Part shown: positions 37,373-46,700 of the stretch, in pieces
Position numbering within the stretch: position 1 is the first letter of the stretch
How the letters are laid out: each line of letters opens with the position of its first letter
Origin: CAIWHR01 sp963786625
GTDB lineage: Bacteria > Pseudomonadota > Gammaproteobacteria > Burkholderiales > Casimicrobiaceae
NCBI GenBank assembly: GCA_963786625.1
Contig: CAWAZS010000011.1
Span: 186,001-250,000 of the forward strand
Length of the DNA stretch: 64,000 nucleotides
Reading direction: 5' to 3'
Notes under the pieces: model-generated
What the model saw: the letters and a program-made list of their open reading frames with translations, nothing else
The model's database searches: none
Told to the model about the DNA's origin: nothing
Program-made: the position numbers and the translations under genes

Positions 37373-38579
37373 ATGAATGCCCCCGAGCGAGTCCACTCCG
37401 CGTCCAAGGCGAAGTTCGTCTGGGACGACCCGCTGCTGCTCGACGACCAGCTGACCGAGGAAGAGCGGATGGTCCGCGACACGGCCCACGACTACGCGCG
37501 GGAGAAGCTCCTGCCGCGGGTCACGGAGGCGTTCCGCAACGAGAGCTCCGATCCGGCGGTGTTCCCGGAGATGGGCGCGTTGGGGCTCCTTGGCGCGACG
37601 CTCCCCGCCGATTACGGCGGCGCCGGCCTCAACTACGTCTGCTACGGGCTGATCGCGCGCGAGATCGAGCGCGTCGACTCGGGGTACCGCTCGATGATGA
37701 GCGTGCAGAGCTCGCTCGTGATGTTCCCGATCTACACGTACGGCAACGAGGCGCAGCGGAAGAAATACCTGCCGAAGCTCGCGACGGGCGAATGGATCGG
37801 CTGCTTCGGCCTGACCGAGCCCAATCACGGCTCGGACCCCGGGGGCATGATCACGCGCGCCCACGCCGCGCCCGGCGGCTATCGGCTCGTCGGCAGCAAG
37901 ATGTGGATCTCCAACTCGCCGATCGCCGACGTGTTCGTCGTCTGGGCGAAGACCGACGACGGCGTGATCCGCGGCTTCATCCTCGAAAAGGGCATGACCG
38001 GCCTCTCGGCGCCGAAGATCGAGGGCAAGTTCAGCCTGCGCACGTCGGTCACCGGCGAGATCGTGATGGACGACGTGCTCGTGCCGAAGGAGAACCTGCT
38101 GCCGCACGTCGAGGGCCTCAAGGGCCCGTTCGGCTGCCTCAACAGCGCGCGCTACGGCATCGCCTGGGGCGCGCTCGGGCGCGGCGGAGGCCTGCTGGCA
38201 CGCGGCGCGCCAGTACACGCTGGACCGCAAGCAGTTCGGCCGGCCGCTCGCCGCCAACCAGCTGATCCAGAAGAAGCTCGCCGACATGCAGACCGAGATC
38301 ACGCTCGGCCTGCAGGGCTGCCTGCGCCTCGGCCGGATGAAGGACGAAGGCAAGGCGGCGCCGGAGATCACGTCGATCATGAAGCGCAACTCCTGCGGCA
38401 AGGCGCTGGAGATCGCGCGGATGGCGCGCGACATGCACGGCGGCAACGGCATCGTCGACGAGTTCCACGTGATCCGCCACCTGCTGAACCTCGAGACGGT
38501 GAACACCTACGAAGGCACGCACGACATCCACGCGCTGATCCTCGGCCGCGCGCAGACCGGCATTTCGGCGTTTTCCTGA
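37373..38579 (+). CDS. gcdH: glutaryl-CoA dehydrogenase (frameshifted)
   Basis: An FAD-dependent dehydrogenase/decarboxylase converting glutaryl-CoA to crotonyl-CoA, about 401 residues. Typical GCDH wording includes DPLLLDDQLTEEERMVRDTA, SVQSSLVMFPIYTYG, GCFGLTEPNHGSDPGGM, GSKMWISNSPIADVFVVWAK and RDMHGGNGIVDEFHVIRH. The catalytic Glu is in NTYEGTHDIHALILGRAQTG. One inserted base near 38180 (ctcgggcgc for ctcggcgc) shifts the frame. It serves lysine, tryptophan and benzoyl-CoA breakdown, and fits the aromatic-CoA run it follows. The start ATG at 37373 has a GGAG upstream. Confidence 0.93.
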
Positions 38580-38606
38580 GATGAACGATCCCAGGAATCG
38601 GGTCGC

Positions 38607-38654
38607 GGGTCCGGCTTCAGCCGGACGCGCCGGGCCGTCTGAAGGCGGCCCCAC
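38607..38654. repeat. family-A palindromic repeat between gcdH and maiA
   Basis: Arms GGTCCGGCTTCAGCCGGAC (from 38608) and CCGTCTGAAGGCGGCCCCAC (ending 38654), the shortest spacing between arms in this window. It occupies most of the 92-bp spacer. Confidence 0.9.
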
Positions 38655-38671
38655 CGGCGGGCACTGAGGCG

Positions 38672-39313
38672 ATGAAGCTCTACGACTACTTCCGCTCGTC
38701 GGCGGCGTACCGGGTGCGCATCGCGCTCAACGTCAAGGGCCTCGCGCCGGAGCGTGCCTTCGTTCACCTGCGCCGCGGCGCGCAGCGCGACGACGACTAT
38801 CTCGCGCTCAATCCGCAGGGGCTCGTGCCCTCGCTCGTCACCGACGACGGCGACGTGCTGACGCAGTCGCTGGCGATCATCGAGTGGCTGGACGAGACGC
38901 AGCCGAAGCCGCCGCTGCTGCCGCCCGATCCGGCCGGGCGCGCCCGCGTGCGCTCGCTCGCGCTGGCGATCGCCTGCGACATCCATCCGCTCAACAACCT
39001 GCGGGTGCTGAACTACCTGACCGGCACGCTCGGCGCGACCGAGGCGCAGAAGAACGGCTGGTACCGCTACTGGTGCGACGTCGGGCTGGAGGCGCTCGAG
39101 ACGCGACTCGCGCGCGAGGCCGCGACCGGGTCGTTCTGCCACGGCGATGCGCCCACGCTCGCCGACGTCTGCCTCGTCCCGCAGCTCGCCAATGCGCGGC
39201 GCGTCGATCTCGATCTCGCGCCGTATCCGACGCTGCTGCGCATCGAAGCCGCCTGCAATGCGCTGCCGGCGTTCGCCGACGCCGCGCCGGCGCGACAGCC
39301 GGATGCGGAGTGA
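38672..39313 (+). CDS. maiA: zeta-class GST: maleylacetoacetate/maleylpyruvate isomerase
   Basis: A 213-residue glutathione-dependent cis-trans isomerase. The zeta-class active-site motif SSAAYRVRIAL spans residues 9-19, followed by NPQGLVPSLV and DGDVLTQSLAIIEWLDE (glutathione-binding Ser). The C-terminal domain has ACDIHPLNNLRVLNYL and DAPTLADVCLVPQL. It lies directly before an FAA-family hydrolase, the partner expected for either homogentisate (maleylacetoacetate) or gentisate (maleylpyruvate) catabolism. The last codons (QPDAE) and the stop lie in sequence resembling the following repeat. Confidence 0.88.
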   Translation: MKLYDYFRSSAAYRVRIALNVKGLAPERAFVHLRRGAQRDDDYLALNPQGLVPSLVTDDGDVLTQSLAIIEWLDETQPKPPLLPPDPAGRARVRSLALAIACDIHPLNNLRVLNYLTGTLGATEAQKNGWYRYWCDVGLEALETRLAREAATGSFCHGDAPTLADVCLVPQLANARRVDLDLAPYPTLLRIEAACNALPAFADAAPARQPDAE

Positions 39314-39342
39314 TGCCACTTGGGGTCGCGCGCGTATGCCAC

Positions 39343-39403
39343 GTGGGTCCGGCTTCAGCCGGATGCCGAGTGATGCCACTTGTGGGTCCGGCTTCAGCCG
39401 GAC
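39343..39403. repeat. family-A repeat, two arms in direct tandem
   Basis: Two copies of GTGGGTCCGGCTTCAGCCGGA (from 39343 and 39382), 39 bp apart, each followed or preceded by CGAGTGATGCCACTT-like sequence. A third, degenerate copy of the linker covers the maiA stop codon (GCCGGATGCGGAGTGATGCC). It looks like local tandem duplication of one repeat arm with its linker. Confidence 0.8.
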
Positions 39404-39478
39404 GCAACGGGCCGCCCGAACGCCGCCCTGCGACGCGTCGCCCCCGCCACCTCTGATCGCGCGAAAGGCATTCCCCCG

Positions 39479-40190
39479 ATGACCACCGTCTTCCCCGCGT
39501 GGGACGTCCCGACCGTCCCCGTTGCCGGCACCGCCAGCCAGTTCCCGGTCCGCCACATCTACTGCGTGGGCCGCAACTACGCCGAGCATGCGAAGGAGAT
39601 GGGCGGCGACGCGACGAAGGAGCCGCCGTTCTTCTTCACCAAGCCGGCGGATGCCGTGGTCCCGGTCGTGCCGCCGGCGGTCGGTCGCGTGCACTACCCG
39701 CTCGCGACGAAGAACTACCACCACGAGATCGAGCTGGTCGCGGCGATCGGCGCGCGCGGCGTGAAGCTCGCGCCCGCCGACGCGCTCGCCGATCGTCTGG
39801 GGCTACGCGGTCGGCCTCGACATGACGCGCCGCGACCTGCAGTCCGACATGCGCGAGAAGAAGCGGCCCTGGGACATCGGCAAGTCGTTCGCCGAGGCGG
39901 CGCCGATCGGGCCGATCCATCCGGTCAGCGAGGTCGGGCACCCGGCAAGGGGCGCGATCTGGCTCGACGTCAACGGCGCGCGCCGGCAGCAGGGCGACCT
40001 GTCCGACCTGATCTGGGACGTCGCGCACACGATCCATTTCCTGTCGCAGTACTACGAGCTCCTGCCCGGCGACCTGATCTACACCGGAACGCCCGCGGGG
40101 GTCGGTGCGGTCGTCGCCGGCGATCGTCTCGACGGCGGCATCGACGGGCTGGGCACGCTGGCGATCTCGATCGCGCCGGCGATCGCATGA
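39479..40190 (+). CDS. fumarylacetoacetate hydrolase family protein (frameshifted)
   Basis: A 236-residue FAA-family hydrolase, probably fumarylpyruvate or fumarylacetoacetate hydrolase, splitting the isomerised ring-fission product. Typical segments are IYCVGRNYAEHAKEMGGD, FFFTKPADAVVP, NYHHEIELVAAIG (metal-binding Glu residues), GYAVGLDMTRRDLQ, GKSFAEAAPIGPI and GDLIYTGTPAGVGAV. The frame shifts once near 39800, where an extra T makes GATCGTC from GACGTC. It follows maiA and overlaps the next gene by 4 bases. Its short length favours the fumarylpyruvate (gentisate) type over the longer homogentisate enzyme. Confidence 0.87.
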
Positions 40191-41074
40191 GCGGCGCCAG
40201 CCGGAATGACGCCGTCCGCGTGAGCACGATCGCGTACACGCCGGAGTTCGTCGAGCGCGGCTACAACAACCGCGCTGCGGTCCCGGATCATCCGCTGTGG
40301 CTCGCGCGCTGCGCGGAGTTGTCGGCGAAGGCGCGCGCGATGCTCGCGCCGAAGCTCGACCTGCGCTACGGGCCGGGGCCGAAGGAGACGCTCGACCTGT
40401 TCCTGCCGCGGGGGCCGCGCGCGGGCCACGTTCGTCTTCCTGCACGGCGGCTACTGGCGCGCGCTCGACAAGAGCGATTTCTCGTTCGTCGCGGGGCCGT
40501 TCGTCGCGCAGGGCTGCGCCGTCGCCGTCGCCAATTACGATCTGTGCCCCGACGTGACCATCGCGACGATCGTCGAGCAATGCCGGCGCGCGGTGGCCTG
40601 GCTCGCACGCGAGGGCGCCGCGCATCGGCGCGCAATCCGACGCGCATCGTCGTCGGCGGGCATTCGGCGGGCGGTCACCTCGCGGCGATGCTGCTCGCGA
40701 CCGACTGGTCCGCGCAGGGACTCGCGCGCGATCCGCTCGCGGGCGCCGTGTCGCTGTCCGGCGTGCACGACCTCGCGCCGATGGTGCAGTTCTCGTTCAA
40801 CACCGATTTCCGGCTCGACGATGCGGAGGCCGCGCGCCTGTCACCGGCGCGCCTCGCGCCGCGCTCGCGCGCCCCGCTGCTGCTCGCGGTCGGCGCCGAC
40901 GAGACGTCCGAGTTCGTCCGGCAGACGCGAATCCTGTGGGATGCCTGGCCGGCGAACCGGCCGCCGGGCGCCCGCGCGCCGCTGATCGTGCCCGCACGCC
41001 ACCACTTCAGCGTGGTCGTCGATTACGCGGATGCCGCGAGCGAGCTGACGCGGGCCACGCTCGCGCTGTTCTAG
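40187..41074 (+). CDS. arylformamidase-like alpha/beta hydrolase (frameshifted)
   Basis: An alpha/beta-hydrolase of about 294 residues in the esterase/kynurenine formamidase-like group. After correction it reads TFVFLHGGYWRALDKSDFSF, with HGGYWR as oxyanion motif. The nucleophile is in VVGGHSAGGHLAAMLL (GHSAGG), an Asp follows in VGADETSEF, and the catalytic His is in PARHHFSV. Three single-base insertions (one near 40430, two near 40635-40645) shift the frame away and back. The start overlaps the FAA hydrolase stop (ATGA). Formamidase activity would link tryptophan breakdown to anthranilate, consistent with the ligase upstream, but a general esterase is possible. Confidence 0.75.
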   Translation: MSGASRNDAVRVSTIAYTPEFVERGYNNRAAVPDHPLWLARCAELSAKARAMLAPKLDLRYGPGPKETLDLFLPRGPRAGHVRLPARRLLARARQERFLVRRGAVRRAGLRRRRRQLRSVPRRDHRDDRRAMPARGGLARTRGRRASARNPTRIVVGGHSAGGHLAAMLLATDWSAQGLARDPLAGAVSLSGVHDLAPMVQFSFNTDFRLDDAEAARLSPARLAPRSRAPLLLAVGADETSEFVRQTRILWDAWPANRPPGARAPLIVPARHHFSVVVDYADAASELTRATLALF

Positions 41075-41131
41075 CGCGCCGCGCGACGCCGGTTCTCACC
41101 GGCATCGCGCCGCGGAGGGTCCCCAGTCCGG

Positions 41132-41452
41132 TCAGCCGCCCGGCGGACGATAGTTGACGGCCTTCTTCGTCGCGGCGTCGGCCTCGTCCATGGTCAGCAG
41201 CACCACGGTCTTCGTCGACGCCCTCCCGGACCCTCCGACGGCGAGCGCGAGCGCCGCTGCGGAGGCATTGTCGGGCAGGTCGGCGACTACGTACGCATCG
41301 ACATCGCCGAACGCGAAATAGAACGACTCGAGCCGGCCGCCGCAGCCGGCGATGGCCTTTTCGACCGCCGCGCGGCGGGCGCTGCCGCCTTCCTTGATGA
41401 TTCCCTTGGCCCCTTCGGCCGTGTATTTCGCCTCGAACAGGTACTTTGGCAT
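41132..41452 (-). CDS. GYD domain-containing protein
   Basis: A 106-residue protein of the small alpha/beta GYD family. It opens MPKYLFEAKYTAEGAKGIIKEG and continues ESFYFAFGDVDAYVVADLPDNASAAALALAV, the motif for which the family is named being degenerate (FGDVDAYV). Its function is unknown; members resemble ferredoxin-fold small ligand-binding or oligomeric proteins. AAGGAGG precedes the start at 41452. It is divergent from the TetR gene. Confidence 0.8.
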   Translation of the reverse strand: MPKYLFEAKYTAEGAKGIIKEGGSARRAAVEKAIAGCGGRLESFYFAFGDVDAYVVADLPDNASAAALALAVGGSGRASTKTVVLLTMDEADAATKKAVNYRPPGG

Positions 41453-41604
41453 CGCTGGTGTCCTCCTTGGTCGCGCGCCTCCGGGCTACCCGCATCCCGC
41501 GTGCAGCGGCAGGGGATCGCCCGGGCGCGTTGGCGGATTCTGCCGCGAATGTCCGATCGACGTGATTGATTTTTCGCGCCGTTCCTCCCGCAGCGCCATC
41601 GCGC

Positions 41605-41659
41605 TTGACAACTGACCGACGGTCATTTAGTGTCCAGCGCAAATGACCGAAGGTCAGTT
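41605..41659 (+). promoter_or_regulatory. TetR-gene promoter with two inverted operator copies
   Basis: A consensus -35 TTGACA (41605-41610) is followed 17 bp later by a weak -10 (TAGTGT, 41628-41633). Within and after it lie two 19-bp sites, AACTGACCGACGGTCATTT (41610-41628) and AAATGACCGAAGGTCAGTT (41641-41659). The second is the reverse complement of the first at 17 of 19 positions. The core is the palindrome TGACC-N3-GGTCA. Centres are 31 bp apart, about three helical turns. The regulator gene starts at 41681, so autorepression by a TetR dimer pair is the obvious reading. Confidence 0.7.
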
Positions 41660-41680
41660 AGCGCTCGGGAGGTCGACCCA

Positions 41681-42364
41681 ATGGTGATACGCCAACGCGC
41701 GGTCCAGGCCGAAGACAAGCAGGAGCGACACGATGCGATCCTCGATGCCGCGGAGCGCCTGCTGCTCCGCTCGCCGGAGCGGGTCGCGAACGTCGCCGAG
41801 GTCGCGGAGGAGGCGCTCCTCGCCAAGGGGACGGTCTATCTGTACTTTCCGAGCAAGGAAGAGCTGCTGCTCGCGCTGCACGAGCGCAACGTCGACGGCT
41901 TCTTCCGCGCCGTGATGGCGCTGGTCGAGAGGCGAGGCGCCGGTCGCCATCGACGACATGCTCGTGCTGACCCGGCGCTACATGGTCGAGCCGCCGCTCT
42001 TCCTGCCGCTCGCGTCGCGGTGCTTCGCGCTGATGGCGCAGAGCATTCCCGCCGAGGCCGCAGCGGCGTTCCGCGAGCGGATGTCCGACCGCCTGCTGCG
42101 CGCCGGCGCGGGACTCGAGCGCCACTTTCCCGAGCTCGGCGCCGGCGGCGGAGTGCAGCTCCTGCGCCATTCCTACGCGCTCATCATCGGCCTGTGGCAG
42201 ATGTCGGCCGCGGGCAGGCGCGGCGTGCGCCCACGGAAGCGACGCACCACCGCCGGCCTTCGCATGGCGCTACGACGAGGACCTCGAGCGCGCGCTGCGC
42301 ACCCTCTGGCGGCGGCGCGATCGCCGGCGCTCTTGCCCCGGCGACGATCGCCGGCGGAGCCTGA
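41681..42364 (+). CDS. TetR/AcrR-family repressor of the RND operon (frameshifted)
   Basis: A 226-residue TetR-type regulator. The N-terminal helix-turn-helix is clear: HDAILDAAERLLLRSPER, VANVAEVAEEALLAKGTVYLYFPSKEELL (quoted core AKGTVYLYFPSKEEL). The ligand domain follows in a shifted frame (MLVLTRRYMVEPPLFLPLAS, HSYALIIGLWQMSAAG, FAWRYDEDLERALRTLW). Three insertion-type frameshifts (near 41940, 42215 and 42310) are needed to reach the stop at 42364. GGAGG precedes the ATG. It lies two bases upstream of the adaptor gene and just downstream of paired operators, so it likely represses itself and the efflux pump. Confidence 0.85.
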   Translation: MVIRQRAVQAEDKQERHDAILDAAERLLLRSPERVANVAEVAEEALLAKGTVYLYFPSKEELLLALHERNVDGFFRAVMALVERRGAGRHRRHARADPALHGRAAALPAARVAVLRADGAEHSRRGRSGVPRADVRPPAARRRGTRAPLSRARRRRRSAAPAPFLRAHHRPVADVGRGQARRAPTEATHHRRPSHGATTRTSSARCAPSGGGAIAGALAPATIAGGA

Positions 42365-42366
42365 CC

Positions 42367-43485
42367 ATGATTCGCCCGATCCGAGCGCTCGTTCCCGCGG
42401 CGGCCCTCGCGCTTCTCGTTGGCTGCGCCAGGCAGGAAGCGCCGCCCGAACCGGTGCGGCCGGTGCAGCTCGTGCAGGTGACGCTGGGCGCGATGGCCGC
42501 GACCGCGGGCTTCGCGGGCGAAGTGAAGCCCCGGTACGAAACGGACCTCGCCTTTCGCATCGGCGGCAAGATCGTCGCGCGCAGTGTCGACATGGGGGCC
42601 CGCGTGAAGAAGGGCCAGCTCCTTGCCCGCCTCGACCCGGCCGACGTCGCGCTGCAGACGGAGGCGGCGAAGGCGGCAGCCGCGGCCGCCGAGGCCGAGT
42701 ACACGTATGCGAGGGCCGAGCTCGAGCGCTACCAGAACCTGTACGCGCAGAAGTTCGTCAGCGGCTCGGCGCTCGACCAGAAGCAGAACGCGTTCAACGC
42801 CAACCGCGCGAAGTTCGAGCAGGCGAAGGCACAGCTCGCGGTGGCGCAGAACCAGTCGGCGTATGCGGCGCTCGCTGCGCCCGACGACGGCGTGATCACC
42901 GCCGTCGTCGCGGAGGCCGGGCAGGTCGTGGCGGCAGGCCAGCCGGTGATGAAGCTCGCGCGCGAGGAAGAGCGCGAGGTCGCGATCAGCGTGCCCGAGA
43001 ACCGGATCGAGGAGCTCGCGCGGGCGAAGCAGATCGGCGTCGCGCTGTGGGCGAATCCGCAGAAGATCTATCCCGCGCGCGTGCGCGAGATCTCGCCGGC
43101 CGTCGATCCGGTGACGCGGACCTTCGCGGTCCGCGTCTCGGTCCTGGCGCCCGACGCCGCCTTGCAGTGGGGAATGACCGCGACGGTCGGGCTGATCGGC
43201 GAGAGCGCGGCGCCGGCGGCGCTGCTGCCGCCTGGGTCCCTCTACCGGCAGGACGACCGGCCGGCCGTGTGGGTCTACGATCCGGCGACGCGGAAGGTTG
43301 CGCTGCGGCCGGTCACGGTTGCCCGGTACCGCGAGGACGGCATTGTCGTGACGTCCGGGCTCGCCACCGGCGAGTGGGTCGTTGCCGCCGGCGTCCACAA
43401 GCTCCGGCCCGGCCAGACAGTGCGCCCGTACGAGGGCGGGGCGGGCGCCTCCGATGCGGCCGTGACCTCGCAGCCCAAGAGCTGA
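42367..43485 (+). CDS. RND efflux periplasmic adaptor lipoprotein
   Basis: A 372-residue membrane fusion protein. The signal peptide ends in a lipobox LLVGC (Cys 20). The barrel-sandwich/lipoyl halves are DLAFRIGGKIVARSVDMGARVKKGQLLARLD and AALAAPDDGVITAVVAEAGQVVAAGQPVMKLA (key phrases VKKGQLLARLD, PDDGVITAVVAEAGQ). A helical hairpin between them is rich in Ala, Glu and Gln. It bridges the permease and an outer-membrane channel; no TolC-like gene is present here. It is the second gene of the TetR-adaptor-permease operon. Confidence 0.92.
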   Translation: MIRPIRALVPAAALALLVGCARQEAPPEPVRPVQLVQVTLGAMAATAGFAGEVKPRYETDLAFRIGGKIVARSVDMGARVKKGQLLARLDPADVALQTEAAKAAAAAAEAEYTYARAELERYQNLYAQKFVSGSALDQKQNAFNANRAKFEQAKAQLAVAQNQSAYAALAAPDDGVITAVVAEAGQVVAAGQPVMKLAREEEREVAISVPENRIEELARAKQIGVALWANPQKIYPARVREISPAVDPVTRTFAVRVSVLAPDAALQWGMTATVGLIGESAAPAALLPPGSLYRQDDRPAVWVYDPATRKVALRPVTVARYREDGIVVTSGLATGEWVVAAGVHKLRPGQTVRPYEGGAGASDAAVTSQPKS

Positions 43486-43515
43486 CGCCGCCGGCCGGCG
43501 CCCGACCTTCGCGTC

Positions 43516-46500
43516 ATGAATCTCGCTCCGCCTCCCGGCGCAGCCGGCACGCGCTTCAACCTCTCGGAGTGGGCGCTGCATCACCGCCCGCTGGTGCTCT
43601 TTCTCCTCGTGGTCTGTGCGCTCGCCGGCGCGCTCGCCTACGGGAAGCTCGGGCAGTCCGAGGACCCGCCGTTCACGTTCAAGGTGATGGTGATCCGCAC
43701 CCAGTGGTCCGGCGCGACGGCCCGCGAGGTCGAGCTCCAGGTCACCGACCGCATCGAGCGCAAGCTGCAGGAGGTGCCGTTCATCGACTGGGTGCGCAGC
43801 TACTCGAAGCCCGGCGAGTCGCTGGTGTTCTTCGCGATGAAGGACAGCACGCCCGTGTCGGCGGTCCCGGAGACGTTCTATCAGGTGCGCAAGAAGGTCG
43901 GCGACATGCGCAGCACGCTGCCCTCCGGCATCCAGGGACCGTTCTTCAACGACGAGTTCGGCGACACGTACACGAACATCTACGCGATCACCGGCGACGG
44001 ATTCGGCTATCGCGAGCTCAAGGAATTCGGCGACCGGATCCGCAACGAGCTCTTGCGCGTGCCGGGCGTGGCCAAGGTCGACTTCATCGGCGAGCAGGAA
44101 GAGAAGGTCTTCATCGAGCTCTCCAACAGCAAGCTGGCGACGCTGGGCGTCGAGCCCGCGCAGATCTTCCAGACGCTCTCGGCGCAGAACGCGATCGCGG
44201 CCGCGGGCGTGTTCGACACGCGCGACCGACCGCATCTACCTGCGTCCGACCGGGGCGTTCGCGTCGCTCGACGCGATCCGGGACATTGCCATACGCGCCA
44301 ACAACCGCGTCTTCCGGCTGGGCGACATCGCCAGCGTCGAGCGGGGCTACGTCGAGCCGCCCCAGCAGCGGATGCGCTTCCTCGGCCGCGAGGCGCTGGG
44401 CATCGGCGTGACGATGGCAAAGGGCGGCGACGTCATCGAGCTCGGGCGGGGGCTGGACGCGGAGGTCGCGCGCGTCGCGAACGAGCTGCCGGTCGGCGTC
44501 GAGATCGAAACCGTGGCGAGCATGCCGCGCGCGGTCCAGCGCTCGGTCAACCAGTTCGTGCGCTCGCTCGCCGAGGCGGTGCTGATCGTGCTCGCCGTGT
44601 CGCTCGCTGAGCCTGGGGTTGCGCACCGGCCTCGTCGTCGCGGTGTCGATTCCGCTCGTGCTGGCGATCACGTTCCTCGGCATGTGGCTGTTCGACATCG
44701 GCCTGCACAAGATCTCGCTCGGCGCGCTGATCCTGTCGCTGGGCCTGCTCGTCGACGACGCGATCATCGCGGTCGAGATGATGGCGATCAAGCTCGAGCA
44801 GGGGTTCGACCGCTTTCGCGCCGCGAGCTTTGCCTATACGAGCACCGCGTTTCCCATGCTCACCGGCACGCTGATCACCGTCGCGGGCTTCCTGCCGATC
44901 GCGACGGCGAAGAGCGGCACCGGCGAATACACGCGCTCGATCTTCCAGGTGTCCTCGCTCGCGCTCGTCGCGTCGTGGGTCGTCGCGGTGATCGTGATTC
45001 CCTATCTCGGCTACCGGATGCTGCCGGATTACACGAAGCCGCGCGCGCCCTCGCCGTGGGCGAGGCTGCGCGCCCGGCTGCGGGGGCAGCCCGCCCCGGC
45101 GCCAAGGGCGGCGGCCCATGCCGACCCCGAGGCCGTCTACCGGACGCCGTTCTACCTGCGCTTCCGCGCCCTGGTCGCCTGGAGCGTCGGGCACCGCGGC
45201 CTGGTGATCGTCGCGACGCTCGCGGTCTTCGCCGTCTCGCTGGCGCTGTTCCGGTTCGTTCCGCAGCAGTTCTTTCCGGCGTCGTCCCGCCCGGAGCTCG
45301 TGGTCGACCTGCGCCTGCCCGAGGGCAGCTCGTACGCGGCGACGCTGGCCGAGGCCAGGAAGCTCGAAGCGATCCTCGACCGCGAATCGGGGATCGAAAG
45401 CTACGTCGCCTACGTCGGCGCCGGGTCGCCGCGGTTCTATCTCCCGCTCGACCAGCAGCTGCAGCAGTCGAACTTCGCGCAATTCGTCGTGCTCGCGACC
45501 AGCAACGCCGAGCGCGAGCACCTGCGCGCGCGGCTGCTGAAGCGGTTCGACGAGGACTTTCCGGCGTTGCGCGGGCGCGTGTCGCGGCTGGAGAACGGTC
45601 CGCCGGTCGGCTTCCCGGTCCAGTTCCGCGTTTCCGGCGAGAACATCGCCAGGGTGCGCGCGATAGCCCAGCAGGTGGCCGCCGCGATGCGCGCGGACCC
45701 GGACACCGATGCCGTGCAGTTCGACTGGGACGAGCCGACCAAGGCCGTGCGGCTGGTGATCGACCAGAACAAGGCGCGGGTGCTGGGCTTCTCGTCGCTG
45801 GACATCGCCGCCTTCCTCAACAACGCGGTGTCCGGCGTCACCGTGACGAGCTACCGCGAAGGCGACAAGCAGATCGACGTCGTGGTCCGCGGCGCGAAGT
45901 CCGAGCGCGCCGCCCTGTCGTCGCTGGGGGACCTCGCGATTCCCTCGAAGAACGGCAAGGCGGTGCCGATCACGCAGATCGCGGAGATCCGCTACGAGCA
46001 GGAGGAGGGCATCGTGTGGCGCCGCAACCGCCTGCCGACGGTGACCGTCCGCGCCGACCTCAAGGGCGACGCGCAGGGACCGGACGTGACGGCGCGCATC
46101 AATCCGCGGCTCGATTCGCTCCGAAGCGAGTTGCCGCTGGGCTATCGGATCGAGGTCGGCGGCGCCATCGAGGATTCGACCAAAGGGCAGCGGTCGATCG
46201 CCGCCGGCGTTCCCCTGCTGGTGTTCGTCGTGCTGACGCTGCTGATGGTGCAGTTGAAGAGCTTCTCGCGCACGGCGATGGTCGTGCTGACGGCGCCGCT
46301 GGGGCTCATCGGCGTCACGCTGGCGCTGCTCGCATTCGGCAAGCCGTTCGGCTTCGTCGCGATGCTGGGGACGATCGCGCTGTCGGGAATCATCATGCGC
46401 AACTCGGTGATCCTCGTCGACCAGATCGACCGGGACATCGCCTCCGGCGTCGTGCCCTGGGACGCGATCGTCGGCGCCACCGTGCGCCGCTTCCGGCCGA

Positions 46501-46694
46501 TCGTGCTGACGGCCGCCGCTGCCGTGCTGGCGATGATTCCGCTCACGCGCAGCGACTTCTTCGGGCCGATGGCCGTCGCGATGATGGGCGGCATCCTGGT
46601 CGCGACGGTGCTGACCCTGGTCTTCCTGCCCGCGCTCTACGCGGCGTGGTTCCGCGTCGGGCCGCCGCCACGCGCGGACGCCGCGGCCGATTAG
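43516..46694 (+). CDS. RND efflux permease, HAE-1-like (frameshifted)
   Basis: A proton-driven inner-membrane exporter of about 1058 residues. The N terminus (NLSEWALHHRPLVLFLLV) leads into periplasmic loops. The proton-relay region in TM4 is SLGLLVDDAIIAVEMMAIKLE, with the paired Asp residues. Late helices include LLMVQLKSFSRTAMVVLTAP and LSGIIMRNSVILVDQID. Two insertion-type frameshifts occur, near 44228 (FDTR/TDRIYLRPTG) and 44612 (AVSL/LSLGLRTG). The sequence is closer to the TriC/MexK-like branch than to AcrB. Together with the adaptor it should expel hydrophobic drugs or aromatic toxicants. Confidence 0.92.
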
Positions 46695-46700
46695 GGGCCC

